Source: Paraburkholderia podalyriae (GTDB taxonomy: Bacteria; Pseudomonadota; Gammaproteobacteria; Burkholderiales; Burkholderiaceae). From it: DNA of 64,000 bases. Positions 26,423-35,236 of the stretch are shown here, in pieces. The stretch covers positions 124,001 to 188,000 of the forward strand of contig NZ_VZQQ01000012.1 of NCBI RefSeq assembly GCF_014397785.1, given 5' to 3'. The notes below the pieces were generated by a model. The model had not been told where the DNA came from. It did no database searches and saw only the letters and a list, made by a program, of their open reading frames with translations. The stretch's first letter is position 1; every line of letters begins with the position of its first letter. Position numbers and translations under genes: made by a program.

Positions 26423-27648
26423 GAGTCGCCATTGTCACGCACGTAGTGCGCCATAACGACGGCCAGGGGCGCGTCAATCACGAGATCGCGCGCGCGGCGC
26501 TCGACGAGAACATCCGCGTGACGCTGGTTGCGTCGCACGTGGCGCCCGAACTGCTCGCGCATCCGAACGTGCGCTGGGCGCCGATGAAGATCGGCCGCTG
26601 GTGGCCGACCAATCTGTTGCGCCAGCAGGTTTTCGCGGCGAAGAGCGCGCTGTGGCTGCGCGCGCATCGCCGCGACTACGACGTGCTGCACGTGAACGGC
26701 TTCATCACGTGGATGCGCGCCGACGTCAATACCTCGCATTTCGTCCATAGCGGCTGGTTCGCGAGCAAGTACTATCCGTTCGGCCTCACGAAGGGCGTGT
26801 GGTCCGCGTACCAGTCGGTTTATACGCGCTGCAACGCGCTGCTCGAGCGCTGGGCGTACCGGCGCTCGAAGGTGATCACCGCGGTGTCGCAGAAGGTCGC
26901 CGACGAAATCCGCGCGATCGGCCTCACGCCGGGCAACCGCGTGGATGTCATCTACAACGGCGTCGACACCCAGGGCTTCGCGGCGGCGAGCGGTGATCGC
27001 GCGAAGTTCGGATTGCCGGGCGATGCGTTCCTGTTGCTGTTCGTCGGCGATCTGCGCACGCCGCGCAAGAATCTCGGCACCGTGCTCGCCGCGTTGAAGC
27101 ATCTGCCCGAGCACGTGCAGATCGCGGTGGCCGGCTTTCTGCCGGGCAGTCCGTATCCGGACGAGGCAAAGGCGCTCGGCATCGCGCATCGCGTGCATTT
27201 TCTCGGGCTCGTGAAGGAGATGCCGGTGCTGATGCATTCGGTCGACGCGTTCGTGTTTCCGTCGCGCTACGAAGCGATGAGCCTGTCGCTGCTCGAAGCG
27301 ATGGCGGCGGGGCTGCCCGTCGTGACCGCTCGCACCGCGGGCGGCGCCGAGATCATCACGCCCGAGTGCGGCATCGTGCTGGGCGATCCCGACGACCCGC
27401 AAGCTCTCGCTCGCGCGGTCGCGCAACTCGCCGGCGACGACACCGCGCGCCGCGCGATGGGCGCAGCCGCGAGCGAACTCGCGACCGGCTTCGGCTGGGC
27501 GCGCATGGCCGCGCAATACATCGCGCTGTACCGGCAACTGGCCGGACAGCAGGAAAACCGCCGGCGCAGCCAGACCGAAGCAACGGTGGTCGCGCAGAAC
27601 GATGCGCTGACGCTGAACCATCTCGCCGGACAGAAGAGCGTGGAATGA
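26419..27648 (+). CDS. bceJ: GT4-family glycosyltransferase
   Basis: This is a 409-residue GT4 enzyme. The start is a TTG at 26419 that overlaps the bceI stop (TTGA) and has GGAGG six bases upstream; the frame continues much further upstream but inside bceI, so a longer product is not credible. The N-terminus reads RVAIVTHVVRHNDGQGRVN. The donor-binding half shows FVGDLRTPRKNL, ALGIAHRVHFLGLVKEM and FPSRYEAMSLSLLEAMAAGLP. The sugar transferred is unknown. Confidence 0.88.
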   Translation: MRVAIVTHVVRHNDGQGRVNHEIARAALDENIRVTLVASHVAPELLAHPNVRWAPMKIGRWWPTNLLRQQVFAAKSALWLRAHRRDYDVLHVNGFITWMRADVNTSHFVHSGWFASKYYPFGLTKGVWSAYQSVYTRCNALLERWAYRRSKVITAVSQKVADEIRAIGLTPGNRVDVIYNGVDTQGFAAASGDRAKFGLPGDAFLLLFVGDLRTPRKNLGTVLAALKHLPEHVQIAVAGFLPGSPYPDEAKALGIAHRVHFLGLVKEMPVLMHSVDAFVFPSRYEAMSLSLLEAMAAGLPVVTARTAGGAEIITPECGIVLGDPDDPQALARAVAQLAGDDTARRAMGAAASELATGFGWARMAAQYIALYRQLAGQQENRRRSQTEATVVAQNDALTLNHLAGQKSVE

Positions 27649-27719
27649 ACGCGCGGACCGCGCAAGCCACGCTATCGACATAGCAACCCACCGCAAGCAA
27701 TACACAGGGGCACACCTTC

Positions 27720-28886
27720 ATGACGACTGGCTCAATCAAATCACTGCAGATCGGGATGCACTGGTTTCCCGAACGCGCGGGCGGCCTCGACCGCATGTAC
27801 TACTCGCTGGTCGGCGCGCTGCCGGGCGCGGGCGTCGCGGTGCGCGGCGTCGTCGCCGGCTCGCCGAAAGTCGCGACCGATACCGGTGGCGCGATCAACG
27901 GCTTCGGCTCCGCCGCGCAATCGCTGCCGCTGCGGCTGATGGCGGCACGCCGCGCGCTGCGCCATGAAATCCGTACGTCGCGGCCCGACGTGATTTCGTC
28001 GCATTTCGCGCTCTATACGTTTCCGGGTCTCGACGTGACGCGCGGCATTCCGCAGGTGTCGCATTTTCAGGGACCGTGGGCCGACGAGAGCCACGTCGAA
28101 GGCGCCGATTCGCTCGGCCAGCGCGCGAAGCGCTATCTGGAACAGTCGGTGTACGCGCGTTCGTCGCGGCTGATCGTGCTGTCCGAAGCGTTCGGCAAGA
28201 TCCTGACGACGCGCTACGGCATCTCGCCGGAACGCGTGCGCGTGGTGCCGGGCTGCGTCGACGTCGAGCAGTTCAATCTGCCGATCACGCGGGCCGACGC
28301 GCGTCTGCGGCTGCAACTGCCGCAGGACCGGCCGATCGTGCTCGCGGTGCGCCGCCTGGTGCGGCGCATGGGCCTCGAAGATCTGATCGACGCGGTCAAG
28401 CTGCTCAAACGCAGTGCGCCCGATGTGCTGCTGCTGATCGCCGGAAAGGGCCGGCTCGAAGGCGAGCTTCAGGCGCGCATCGGCGACGCCGGGCTCGAGC
28501 ACAACGTCAAGCTGCTCGGCTTCGTGCCCGACCAGCATCTGGCGGCGCTGTATCGCGCGGCCAATCTCAGCGTCGTGCCGACCGTCGCGCTGGAAGGCTT
28601 CGGGCTCATCACCGTCGAATCGCTTGCGTCGGGCACGCCGGTGCTGGTGACGCCGGTCGGCGGATTGCCCGAGGCGGTGGCGGGATTGTCGCCCGATCTG
28701 GTGTTGCCCGAGACCGGCGCGCAGGCGATCGCCACGGGTCTCTCTGGCGCGCTGAAAGGCACCCTGAAGCTGCCCGATGCCGATGCGTGCCGCCGCTATG
28801 CGCGCGAGCACTTCGATAATGCGGTGATCGCGAAGCGCGTCGCCGCGGTCTATGCCGAGGCGATTGCGGCGGACGCGCTGCATTGA
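27720..28886 (+). CDS. bceK: GT4-family glycosyltransferase
   Basis: This 388-residue GT4 enzyme is the last gene of the bceB-K operon. The N-terminus carries the GGLDRMYYSLVGALP acceptor-side loop. The C-terminal half carries AVRRLVRRMGLEDLIDAV, KLLGFVPDQHLAALYRAA and EGFGLITVESLASGTPVL with the E-x7-E pair. It follows bceJ after 71 bases. With bceG, H and J it gives four glycosyltransferases in the first block. Confidence 0.88.
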   Translation: MTTGSIKSLQIGMHWFPERAGGLDRMYYSLVGALPGAGVAVRGVVAGSPKVATDTGGAINGFGSAAQSLPLRLMAARRALRHEIRTSRPDVISSHFALYTFPGLDVTRGIPQVSHFQGPWADESHVEGADSLGQRAKRYLEQSVYARSSRLIVLSEAFGKILTTRYGISPERVRVVPGCVDVEQFNLPITRADARLRLQLPQDRPIVLAVRRLVRRMGLEDLIDAVKLLKRSAPDVLLLIAGKGRLEGELQARIGDAGLEHNVKLLGFVPDQHLAALYRAANLSVVPTVALEGFGLITVESLASGTPVLVTPVGGLPEAVAGLSPDLVLPETGAQAIATGLSGALKGTLKLPDADACRRYAREHFDNAVIAKRVAAVYAEAIAADALH

Positions 28887-29214
28887 AGCGGCGCGGCGGC
28901 GGTTCGATCGAATGAAAAAAAAGCGACGCACGGATCGTTGCGTCCGGGCCTCGCGTTCATGCCGCCGCGGGCCAGCGAAAAAAATGGGCCAACAATAACG
29001 GCACTTTTCGCTCGAACTTGAGCCCGGATCAGCCCTTAGCCGAGATTTTTCGGCGCTATTTCGCAAATCCCTGAAACGTCGCGCCTGGCGTCCATTCCGT
29101 CACGTTGACGTCACACATTCGCGACGATAATCCCCGCGCCCGAAAGCACAAAAACATAGGGGCGTCCCGCTAAAAGCGGGGGACGTTGTATTTCCAGACT
29201 TCGGGGATTCTCAA
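28887..29214. other. Gap between the bceB-K operon and the chemosensory module
   Basis: The gap is 328 bases. At 28914-28944 a hairpin (GACGCA with TGCGTC) is preceded by a run of A on the plus strand, which reads as a terminator on the minus strand; it may stop antisense transcription. At 29163-29185 a second hairpin (CGTCCCGC with GCGGG...GACG, two extra G) lies about 30 bases before the kinase ATG in the presumed 5' leader. The promoter of the module should be in between. Confidence 0.5.
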
Positions 29215-31605
29215 ATGACCATCCGTCACCGCATCACGCTTCTCGTCATTCTGATGCTCGTCGCGCTATCCGCCATTGGTGGATACGCTGTGCTTCAGAC
29301 CCGCACCAGCGCCGTCAACGTCAGGCAGGTTACCCAGGGCGTCGTGCCGAGCGCGCTCGCGTCGGCAGACCTCGTGTCGCAGGTCAAGGACGTTCAGCTC
29401 GCGATGATGACCCTCGTCTATGCGCCTGACGCGAACATGGTCTCGCAGGCGCAAGACCTTCTGAAGAGCAAGGAAGCCTCGTTGCAGGCGGCGCTCGACG
29501 TGCAGGCGAGGGCCGCGCAAGGTCAGGCCCAAACCGGGCTCGTGAGCCAGGCGCGCGAGAGCCTCGCGAATTATTTCAGCGCGGTCAACGACACCGCGAA
29601 GATGAAGGCCGACGGCAAGACCGAACTGGCGCAAGCCTATCTGTTCGCGAACGTCGCCCAATACCGCGATGAACTCGAAGGCATCGTCGAGACGCTGCGG
29701 ATCGAGAAAAACCGCCAGAAGGACGCCGCGATCGACGAACTGAACAGCGCGCTTGCCACCACGACGACGGCGATCGCCGCCGCCACCGGCGCGGCCATCG
29801 TCGTGCTGGTGCTGATCAGCGCGCTGCTGTATCGCCAGATCACCCGTCCGCTGAGCCGCATGCAAGTGGAGATGAGCGAGATCGCGGCGAGCCAGGACTT
29901 CACCCGCCGCGTGCCGGTCGGCCGCATGGACGAGATCGGTCATTCGATCGTCGCGTTCAACGGCATGATCGAGAAGATCCAGCAAAGCTCGCTGCAGTTG
30001 AAGCAGAAGACCGCCGATATCCAGGCGATGCTGCAAAACATGCAGCAGGGGATTCTGACGGTGGTCGAAGGCGTGATCGTGCATCCGGAGTACTCCGCCT
30101 ATCTCGAGGCGATCTTCGAGACTCGCGAGATTGCGGGCCGTCCGTTGCTCGATCTCGTGTTCGGCGGCACCGATATCAACAGCGATGCGCTCGCGCAGAT
30201 CGAAGCGGCGCTGCAGGCATGCATCGGTGAAGACAGCATGAACTTCGAGTTCAATCAGCACCTGCTCGTCAACGAGATCGCGAAGCCGATGGCCGATGGC
30301 CGCGTGAAGACGCTCGATCTGAGCTGGTCGGCCATCACCGACGAAAACGACGTGGTACTGCGTTTGATGCTGTGCGTGCGCGACGTGACCGAACTGCGCG
30401 CGCTCGCCGCCGAGGCCGGCGAACAGAAGCGCCGGCTGGAGATGATCGGCGAGATTCTCGCGGTGAGCCAGGAGAAGTTCCATCACTTCGTCGAAAGCGC
30501 GACGGACTTTATCAGCGAGAACGAACGGATCATCCGCCAGCATCACGAGCCGAGTCACGAAGCCGTCGCCGAACTGTTCCGCAACATGCATACCGTCAAG
30601 GGCAATGCGCGCACGTACAGTCTTCAGCATCTGACCGGCATCGTCCACGAAACCGAACAGCGCTACGACGCGCTGCGCCGCGCGGACAGCAGCGAGGCGT
30701 GGGACCAGCAGTTGCTGATCGAGGACCTGCAGCGCGTGAAGGCGGCGCTCGAGACCTACGCGACCATCAACGAAGTGAGTCTCGGCCGCAAGGGCCCGGG
30801 CCAGAGCGGCGCGGGGGAGGGCTATCTGATCGTGGATCGCGAATCGATCCAGAAGCAGTTGGAACTGCTCGAAAGCGCCGATCCGGCCGACCGCGACGCA
30901 CTCGTGTCGATGCGCGAATCGTTGCAGCGTGAGCTGCGTCTGTTGGGCACCGAATCGATCTACGAAGCGCTCGCGGGCCTGCTCGAATCGCTGCCGTCTC
31001 TGGCGGCCGAACTCGGCAAGGAAGCGCCGGTCGTCAGCATCGACAACAACGGCTACCGCGTGCGCAACGAGGTCAGCCATACGCTGCGCAATGTGTTCAC
31101 GCATCTGCTGCGCAATTCGGTCGACCACGGTATCGAGCCCGCCGCCGAGCGTGTTGCGAACGGCAAGGACGCGGCGGGCGTCATCGAGCTGGAAGTGGGC
31201 GTCGACCATCACGCGCTGCAGATCACCATCAGCGACGACGGCCGCGGCCTCGCGCTCGCGAAAATTCGTGCGGCCGCGATCGAACGCGGCTGGATCGACG
31301 CCGACGCCGCGCTGAGCGACGAAGCGATTGCCGAGTTGATCTTCCGTTCCGGTTTTTCGACCGCGCAGACCGTCAGCGAGATTTCGGGCCGAGGCGTCGG
31401 CATGGATGCGGTGCGCGATTTCGTGCGGCGCGAGCAGGGTCGCATCGAATTGCGCTTCACCGACGATCGTCGCGGCGCGGACTATCGCCGCTTTCAGACC
31501 GTCGTGTCGTTTCCCGAAGACTGGGCGGTGGACAGTCTCGACGCGTCCGCCGATCAAGCGCGGCAGCGTGATGCGGATGCGGATGCGGATGCGGTGGCAG
31601 GCTAA
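29215..31605 (+). CDS. Membrane-bound CheA-like hybrid: sensor, HAMP, Hpt and CheA-type ATPase
   Basis: The 796-residue protein fuses a chemoreceptor-like sensor to a CheA-type kinase core. There is a membrane helix at about 8-27, a periplasmic helical bundle at 28-180, a second membrane helix at about 183-206, HAMP at 207-262, and a PAS-like segment at about 270-395. An Hpt domain follows with His459 in NMHTVKGNAR, then the ATPase with N box LLRNSVDHGIE (Asn634), G1 box DDGRGLA and G2 box SGRGVGMDAV. The sequence ends soon after the ATPase, so the CheW-binding P5 domain of true CheA is missing, as is an obvious P2. It is the first gene of a four-gene unit with MCP-, CheX- and CheY-like partners. 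It presumably phosphorylates the CheY-like protein through His459. Confidence 0.88.
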   Translation: MTIRHRITLLVILMLVALSAIGGYAVLQTRTSAVNVRQVTQGVVPSALASADLVSQVKDVQLAMMTLVYAPDANMVSQAQDLLKSKEASLQAALDVQARAAQGQAQTGLVSQARESLANYFSAVNDTAKMKADGKTELAQAYLFANVAQYRDELEGIVETLRIEKNRQKDAAIDELNSALATTTTAIAAATGAAIVVLVLISALLYRQITRPLSRMQVEMSEIAASQDFTRRVPVGRMDEIGHSIVAFNGMIEKIQQSSLQLKQKTADIQAMLQNMQQGILTVVEGVIVHPEYSAYLEAIFETREIAGRPLLDLVFGGTDINSDALAQIEAALQACIGEDSMNFEFNQHLLVNEIAKPMADGRVKTLDLSWSAITDENDVVLRLMLCVRDVTELRALAAEAGEQKRRLEMIGEILAVSQEKFHHFVESATDFISENERIIRQHHEPSHEAVAELFRNMHTVKGNARTYSLQHLTGIVHETEQRYDALRRADSSEAWDQQLLIEDLQRVKAALETYATINEVSLGRKGPGQSGAGEGYLIVDRESIQKQLELLESADPADRDALVSMRESLQRELRLLGTESIYEALAGLLESLPSLAAELGKEAPVVSIDNNGYRVRNEVSHTLRNVFTHLLRNSVDHGIEPAAERVANGKDAAGVIELEVGVDHHALQITISDDGRGLALAKIRAAAIERGWIDADAALSDEAIAELIFRSGFSTAQTVSEISGRGVGMDAVRDFVRREQGRIELRFTDDRRGADYRRFQTVVSFPEDWAVDSLDASADQARQRDADADADAVAG

Positions 31606-31642
31606 CGGCCTGATGGATTGAACGAAGCGATGGGAGCAGGTT

Positions 31643-32374
31643 GTGTTTGAAAGTTATCTTCTGGCGGCAGGCCTTGGCGGTATCGTCTGCGCACTCGCCA
31701 CGCGAATGATTTATCGTCGGAAGCTTCGCGCTGGCGCGCAAGCGCAGCGTCTCGACGCGCTCGCGCGGCAGGCCCTCGAACAGCAACTCGATGCGGCGGT
31801 CCGGCTCGCCGAGCAGGCGAACAGCGAGCGCGCCGCGCTGGAGGCGATGCTCGCGGATTTGCGCGCGCAGGCCGAGCAGTGCGCGCAGGATCGCGAAGCG
31901 TTGCAGGCGGTGCTCGACGCTGCGAGCGCGCGAAGCGACGAATGGCTGCAGCATGCGACGCGCATCGCGCAGGAGGCGTCTCGTCTGAAGACGCTGACCA
32001 TCACGTTCGAGCGTTGGCACGAGCAGATGATCTCGCTGATGTCGCAGAATCGCGACATGCACAAGAAGAACCAGGATCTGTCGTCGATCGTGCAGCACGT
32101 GCTGATCGTTTCGCTGAATGCTTCGATCGAAGCGGCGCGCGCCGGCACCGCGGGTCGCGGCTTTTCGATCGTCGCGGGCGAAGTGCGTTCTTTGGCGTCG
32201 CGCTCGCAGGAGTTGTCGAAGAGCTATCGCGAGAGCCTGCATCGCAACGACCTGACGACGGCCGCGACGTTCCAGGACATCCAGGCCGGCGGCAAGATGA
32301 TCACCGCATCGCTCGGCGGCGTCGAACTGCTGGCGACCCAGTTTCAATCCCGCCTCGAGCAGGCCGCAGCGTGA
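31643..32374 (+). CDS. Minimal methyl-accepting chemotaxis-type signalling protein
   Basis: The 243-residue product begins at GTG 31643 with GGGAG upstream. One short hydrophobic N-terminal segment (LLAAGLGGIVCALA) could anchor it. After a long coiled coil it carries the receptor signalling tip, with LNASIEAARAGTAGRGFSIV and GEVRSLASRSQEL, the strongest conserved block of MCPs. There is no periplasmic sensor domain and only about 45 residues after the tip. It may act as a docking or signalling scaffold for the upstream kinase. The stop overlaps the GTG of the next gene. Confidence 0.85.
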   Translation: MFESYLLAAGLGGIVCALATRMIYRRKLRAGAQAQRLDALARQALEQQLDAAVRLAEQANSERAALEAMLADLRAQAEQCAQDREALQAVLDAASARSDEWLQHATRIAQEASRLKTLTITFERWHEQMISLMSQNRDMHKKNQDLSSIVQHVLIVSLNASIEAARAGTAGRGFSIVAGEVRSLASRSQELSKSYRESLHRNDLTTAATFQDIQAGGKMITASLGGVELLATQFQSRLEQAAA

Positions 32375-32910
32375 TTACCGATCAGGCAAAGCAAAGCATC
32401 GCGGACATCTTCTGTCACGCGGCTCGCGCAAGATTGCCCGCCACGCCGGGCGACGCGTGCGAGATCACCGCGGTGCCGAGGTGGGATCGCGATCATCCGG
32501 CCGGACCCTGCGCGATGGCGCTAACGATCTCGTCGATCGGTTTTCGTCTGCTGTTCGTGCTGCACTTCGGCCAGGACGACGCGACGCGCGAATACTACGC
32601 CAGCAGCGATACGACGCGTTCGCTGTCGGAAACGCTGATGGAACTCGGCAACCTGTGTTGCGGCTACATGAACCAGCAACTGGTCAATCATTTCCCCGAT
32701 CTGGGCATGTCGACGCCGTATGAATTGAACAGCGCCTGTGTTGAGTATCTGGACGAGTTGCGGCCCGATCACGTGTGGGCGTACGAGCTGACGATCGGCG
32801 GTGCGGTCCGACTGGGCGTCACGCTATGTCTATGCGCGCAGGCGCCACTCGATTTCAAGGCTGAGCTGGCCACGGCCGACGAGGCCGAAGGCGAACTCGA
32901 ACTCTTCTAG
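32371..32910 (+). CDS. CheX/CheC-like phosphatase candidate
   Basis: The GTG at 32371 overlaps the stop of the MCP-like gene, which defines the start; the frame is open much further upstream but only as a shadow of that gene. The 179-residue product contains ETLMELGNL, with Glu91 and Asn94 spaced E-x2-N, and Pro116 twenty-two residues after Asn94 in MSTPYEL. This is close to the signature of CheX/CheC/FliY phosphatases, which dephosphorylate CheY. Overall similarity is limited, so the assignment rests on the motif, size and CheY-adjacent context. Confidence 0.68.
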   Translation: MITDQAKQSIADIFCHAARARLPATPGDACEITAVPRWDRDHPAGPCAMALTISSIGFRLLFVLHFGQDDATREYYASSDTTRSLSETLMELGNLCCGYMNQQLVNHFPDLGMSTPYELNSACVEYLDELRPDHVWAYELTIGGAVRLGVTLCLCAQAPLDFKAELATADEAEGELELF

Positions 32911-32979
32911 CAACACATCGTCGAGTCCGGCGAACTCGATCTGTATTGATACGACGCGTCAGTGACGCAAGGAAATGTT

Positions 32980-33345
32980 ATGGCAAAGATTCTGGTGGTG
33001 GACGATTCGAGCACGGTACGCGATGAAGTTGCGGGCTTTCTGGCGAAAAACGGCCTCGATGTCGCGACGGCCATCGACGGCAAGGATGGCCTTGTCAAGC
33101 TGAAGACGGATTCGAGTATTCGCCTGATCGTCAGTGACGTGAACATGCCGAACATGGACGGCCTGACGATGGTCGAAAAAATCCGCGGCGAGCTCGCGAA
33201 CAAGACCGTCAACGTGATCATGCTGACGACCGAAAGCAGCCCCGCGATGAAGGAGCGCGGCAAGGCCGCCGGCGTGAAGGGCTGGATCGTCAAGCCGTTC
33301 AAGGGCGATGCGGTGCTGGAGACGTTCAGGAAACTGGCGGGTTGA
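32980..33345 (+). CDS. CheY-type single-domain response regulator
   Basis: This 121-residue receiver domain has no output domain. The acidic pocket is Asp8-Asp9 (LVVDDSS), the phospho-acceptor is Asp53 (VSDVNMPNMDG), the switch Thr is in MLTTESS, and the conserved Lys is Lys105 (KPFKG). AAGGAAA precedes the ATG at 32980. It closes the chemosensory module and converges with gmd after 42 bases. The output target is unknown; genes for flagella are absent from the window, so a polysaccharide or other non-flagellar target is plausible. Confidence 0.93.
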   Translation: MAKILVVDDSSTVRDEVAGFLAKNGLDVATAIDGKDGLVKLKTDSSIRLIVSDVNMPNMDGLTMVEKIRGELANKTVNVIMLTTESSPAMKERGKAAGVKGWIVKPFKGDAVLETFRKLAG

Positions 33346-33387
33346 CGGGGCAGTGTGCGGCGAGCGCCGCCGCACACGGGTGCCGCG

Positions 33388-34431
33388 TCAGAACGTTTCG
33401 TGATGCTCGTTGCGCCCAATGTCCGCCTGCACCATCATCTGGCACAGCTGTTCGAGCGGGGTTTGGGGCTGCCAGCCGAGCGTGTCGCGCGCCTTGTCCG
33501 CGCAGCCGATCAGCAGGTCCACTTCGGCCGGCCGATAGAACTTCGGATTCACACGCACGAGCGTCTTGCCGGTCGCGACGTCGATGCCGGTCTCGCGCTC
33601 ATCCTTGCCCGACCATTCGAGCTGATAGCCGGCCGCCGTGAACGCCATGCGCACGAAGTCGCGAACCGTTTCGGTGCGGCCCGTCGCGAGCACGAAGGTG
33701 TCGGGCGCGTCGGCCTGCAGCATGCGCCACATGCCCTCGACGTATTCGAGCGCGAAACCCCAGTCGCGCCGCGCGCTCAGATTGCCGAGTTCGAGCACGT
33801 CCAGTTTGCCGAGCTTGATCTTCGCGACCGTGTCGGTGATCTTGCGCGTGACGAATTCGCGGCCGCGTAGCGGCGATTCGTGATTGAACAGAATGCCGCT
33901 GCTCGCGAACAGGTTGTACGACTCGCGATAGTTGATCGTCGACCAGTGCGCGAACAGCTTCGCGACACCATACGGGCTGCGCGGATAGAACGGCGTGCTC
34001 TCGCGTTGCGGCACCGCCTGCACGAGACCGAACATCTCGGAGGTCGACGCCTGGTAAAAGCGCGTCTTCGGGCTCAGGATACGCAGGCCTTCGAGCAGAT
34101 TCAGCGCGCCGATGCCGGTCACTTCGGCGGTGGTCACGGGCTGGTCGAACGACACGCCGACGAAACTCTGCGCGGCGAGGTTGTACAACTCGTCTGCCTG
34201 CGTGCTGTCGAGCAGACGCAGCGTCGAGCCAAGGTCGGTGAGGTCGTGTTCGACCAGACGCAGATTCGGATGGTCGAGCACGCCAAGCTCACGCATGCGC
34301 CAGAAGTTGACAGAACTCGTGCGCCGGTAGGTGCCGGTCACGTGATAGCCCTTGTCGAGCAGCAGCCGGGTCAGATAGGCGCCGTCCTGTCCGGAGACGC
34401 CGGTGATGATCGCTTTGCGTGGTTGGCTCAT
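33388..34431 (-). CDS. gmd: GDP-mannose 4,6-dehydratase
   Basis: This short-chain dehydrogenase converts GDP-mannose to GDP-4-keto-6-deoxymannose, the precursor of GDP-rhamnose, GDP-fucose and related sugars. The 347-residue protein has the NAD(P) motif ITGVSGQDGAYL, the catalytic SPYGVAKLFAHW (Tyr-x3-Lys), the ASTSEMFG element and ILFNHESPLRGREFVTRKI. It is third in a minus-strand run after an acyltransferase and an SGNH protein, with GAAGG before the ATG. In the bce-II cluster the equivalent gene is bceN. No 4-reductase (rmd type) is present in the window. Confidence 0.95.
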   Translation of the reverse strand: MSQPRKAIITGVSGQDGAYLTRLLLDKGYHVTGTYRRTSSVNFWRMRELGVLDHPNLRLVEHDLTDLGSTLRLLDSTQADELYNLAAQSFVGVSFDQPVTTAEVTGIGALNLLEGLRILSPKTRFYQASTSEMFGLVQAVPQRESTPFYPRSPYGVAKLFAHWSTINYRESYNLFASSGILFNHESPLRGREFVTRKITDTVAKIKLGKLDVLELGNLSARRDWGFALEYVEGMWRMLQADAPDTFVLATGRTETVRDFVRMAFTAAGYQLEWSGKDERETGIDVATGKTLVRVNPKFYRPAEVDLLIGCADKARDTLGWQPQTPLEQLCQMMVQADIGRNEHHETF

Positions 34432-34486
34432 AGCTTGCCTTCTGGTTTGTGAATGGAAAAGAACGGAGCGCGCCTAAAAACGTGGC

Positions 34487-35236
34487 TCAATGTGTGTGGT
34501 CCAGCAGCAGCCGCACCAACGGTTCGACGACCCGATAATCCTGTTCGGCCTTCAGCCGGTACAACTCCGGCTTCGGATGCGCGCCGTCCGACATCAGTGT
34601 TTTCCAGTCGGGCAGGCTGCTCACATACGCGTATTGATCGACGAGCGGCACCTGCTGTTCGGCGGCCACGCGTCGCGTCATCGCGACCATCGCGGCGAGC
34701 CGCGTGTTGAGCCGGTTGTCGGGCATCGGGTTCGAGGTTTGCAAAACCGGCTCCTTGCCGAGCGCTCGCGCGGTTTGCACGAGCGTCGTTTCGGCCGCGT
34801 AGAACTGCTCGGGCGTCTGGTTCTGCATCACTTCGTTGATGCCGTAGTTGATCAGCACGATGCGCGCGTGCGATGCGCCGAGGCGTTCGCGCCACGGCAG
34901 GCCTGCCGTCGGTCCAGCGCGACGGTTGCCGGTGCCGTCGCGCAACTGTGTGGCCATCGTGCCGCCAACGCCATAGTTCGTGACGCGCACGCGCTCGCCG
35001 TCATGCTCGTACAACGCTTGCTGCAGATACGTCACCGCGTTGCGCGCTTGCGCGGCGCAATGGCCATCGCTACAGGTGATACCCAGCGTGGTCGAATCGC
35101 CGTAGGCGTCGATCAGCACTTGCGTCGGTGATGGCGTTGGCGGCTCGGCCGTGGCCGCGCTCGTGGTCGGCGCGAGCAGCGTCAGCGCCGACACGACGCC
35201 CAGCACGCCAGCGGCAATCGCAGCCCGGCGGTTCAT
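34487..35236 (-). CDS. Secreted SGNH/GDSL hydrolase
   Basis: This is a 249-residue protein with a signal peptide (AGVLGVVSALTLLAPTTSAA). The SGNH blocks are visible: AYGDSTTLG with the nucleophile Ser, NYGVGGTMA with Gly, NYGINEV in the position of block III, and SDGAHPK with the Asp-x-x-His dyad. Such enzymes act as esterases or acetyl hydrolases or transferases on glycans and lipids. Its ATG overlaps the stop of the acyltransferase gene (ATGA), which suggests a shared role in setting polymer acylation in the periplasm. Confidence 0.87.
   Translation of the reverse strand: MNRRAAIAAGVLGVVSALTLLAPTTSAATAEPPTPSPTQVLIDAYGDSTTLGITCSDGHCAAQARNAVTYLQQALYEHDGERVRVTNYGVGGTMATQLRDGTGNRRAGPTAGLPWRERLGASHARIVLINYGINEVMQNQTPEQFYAAETTLVQTARALGKEPVLQTSNPMPDNRLNTRLAAMVAMTRRVAAEQQVPLVDQYAYVSSLPDWKTLMSDGAHPKPELYRLKAEQDYRVVEPLVRLLLDHTH

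Noticed and set aside
28914..28944. Terminator of the bceB-K operon
   Set aside because: The hairpin has its A/T run on the wrong side for plus-strand termination; it reads as a minus-strand terminator instead.
29266..31557. A minus-strand open frame of over 760 codons opposite the CheA-like gene
   Set aside because: No recognisable domain and typical antisense composition; the plus-strand gene has clear Hpt and ATPase motifs.
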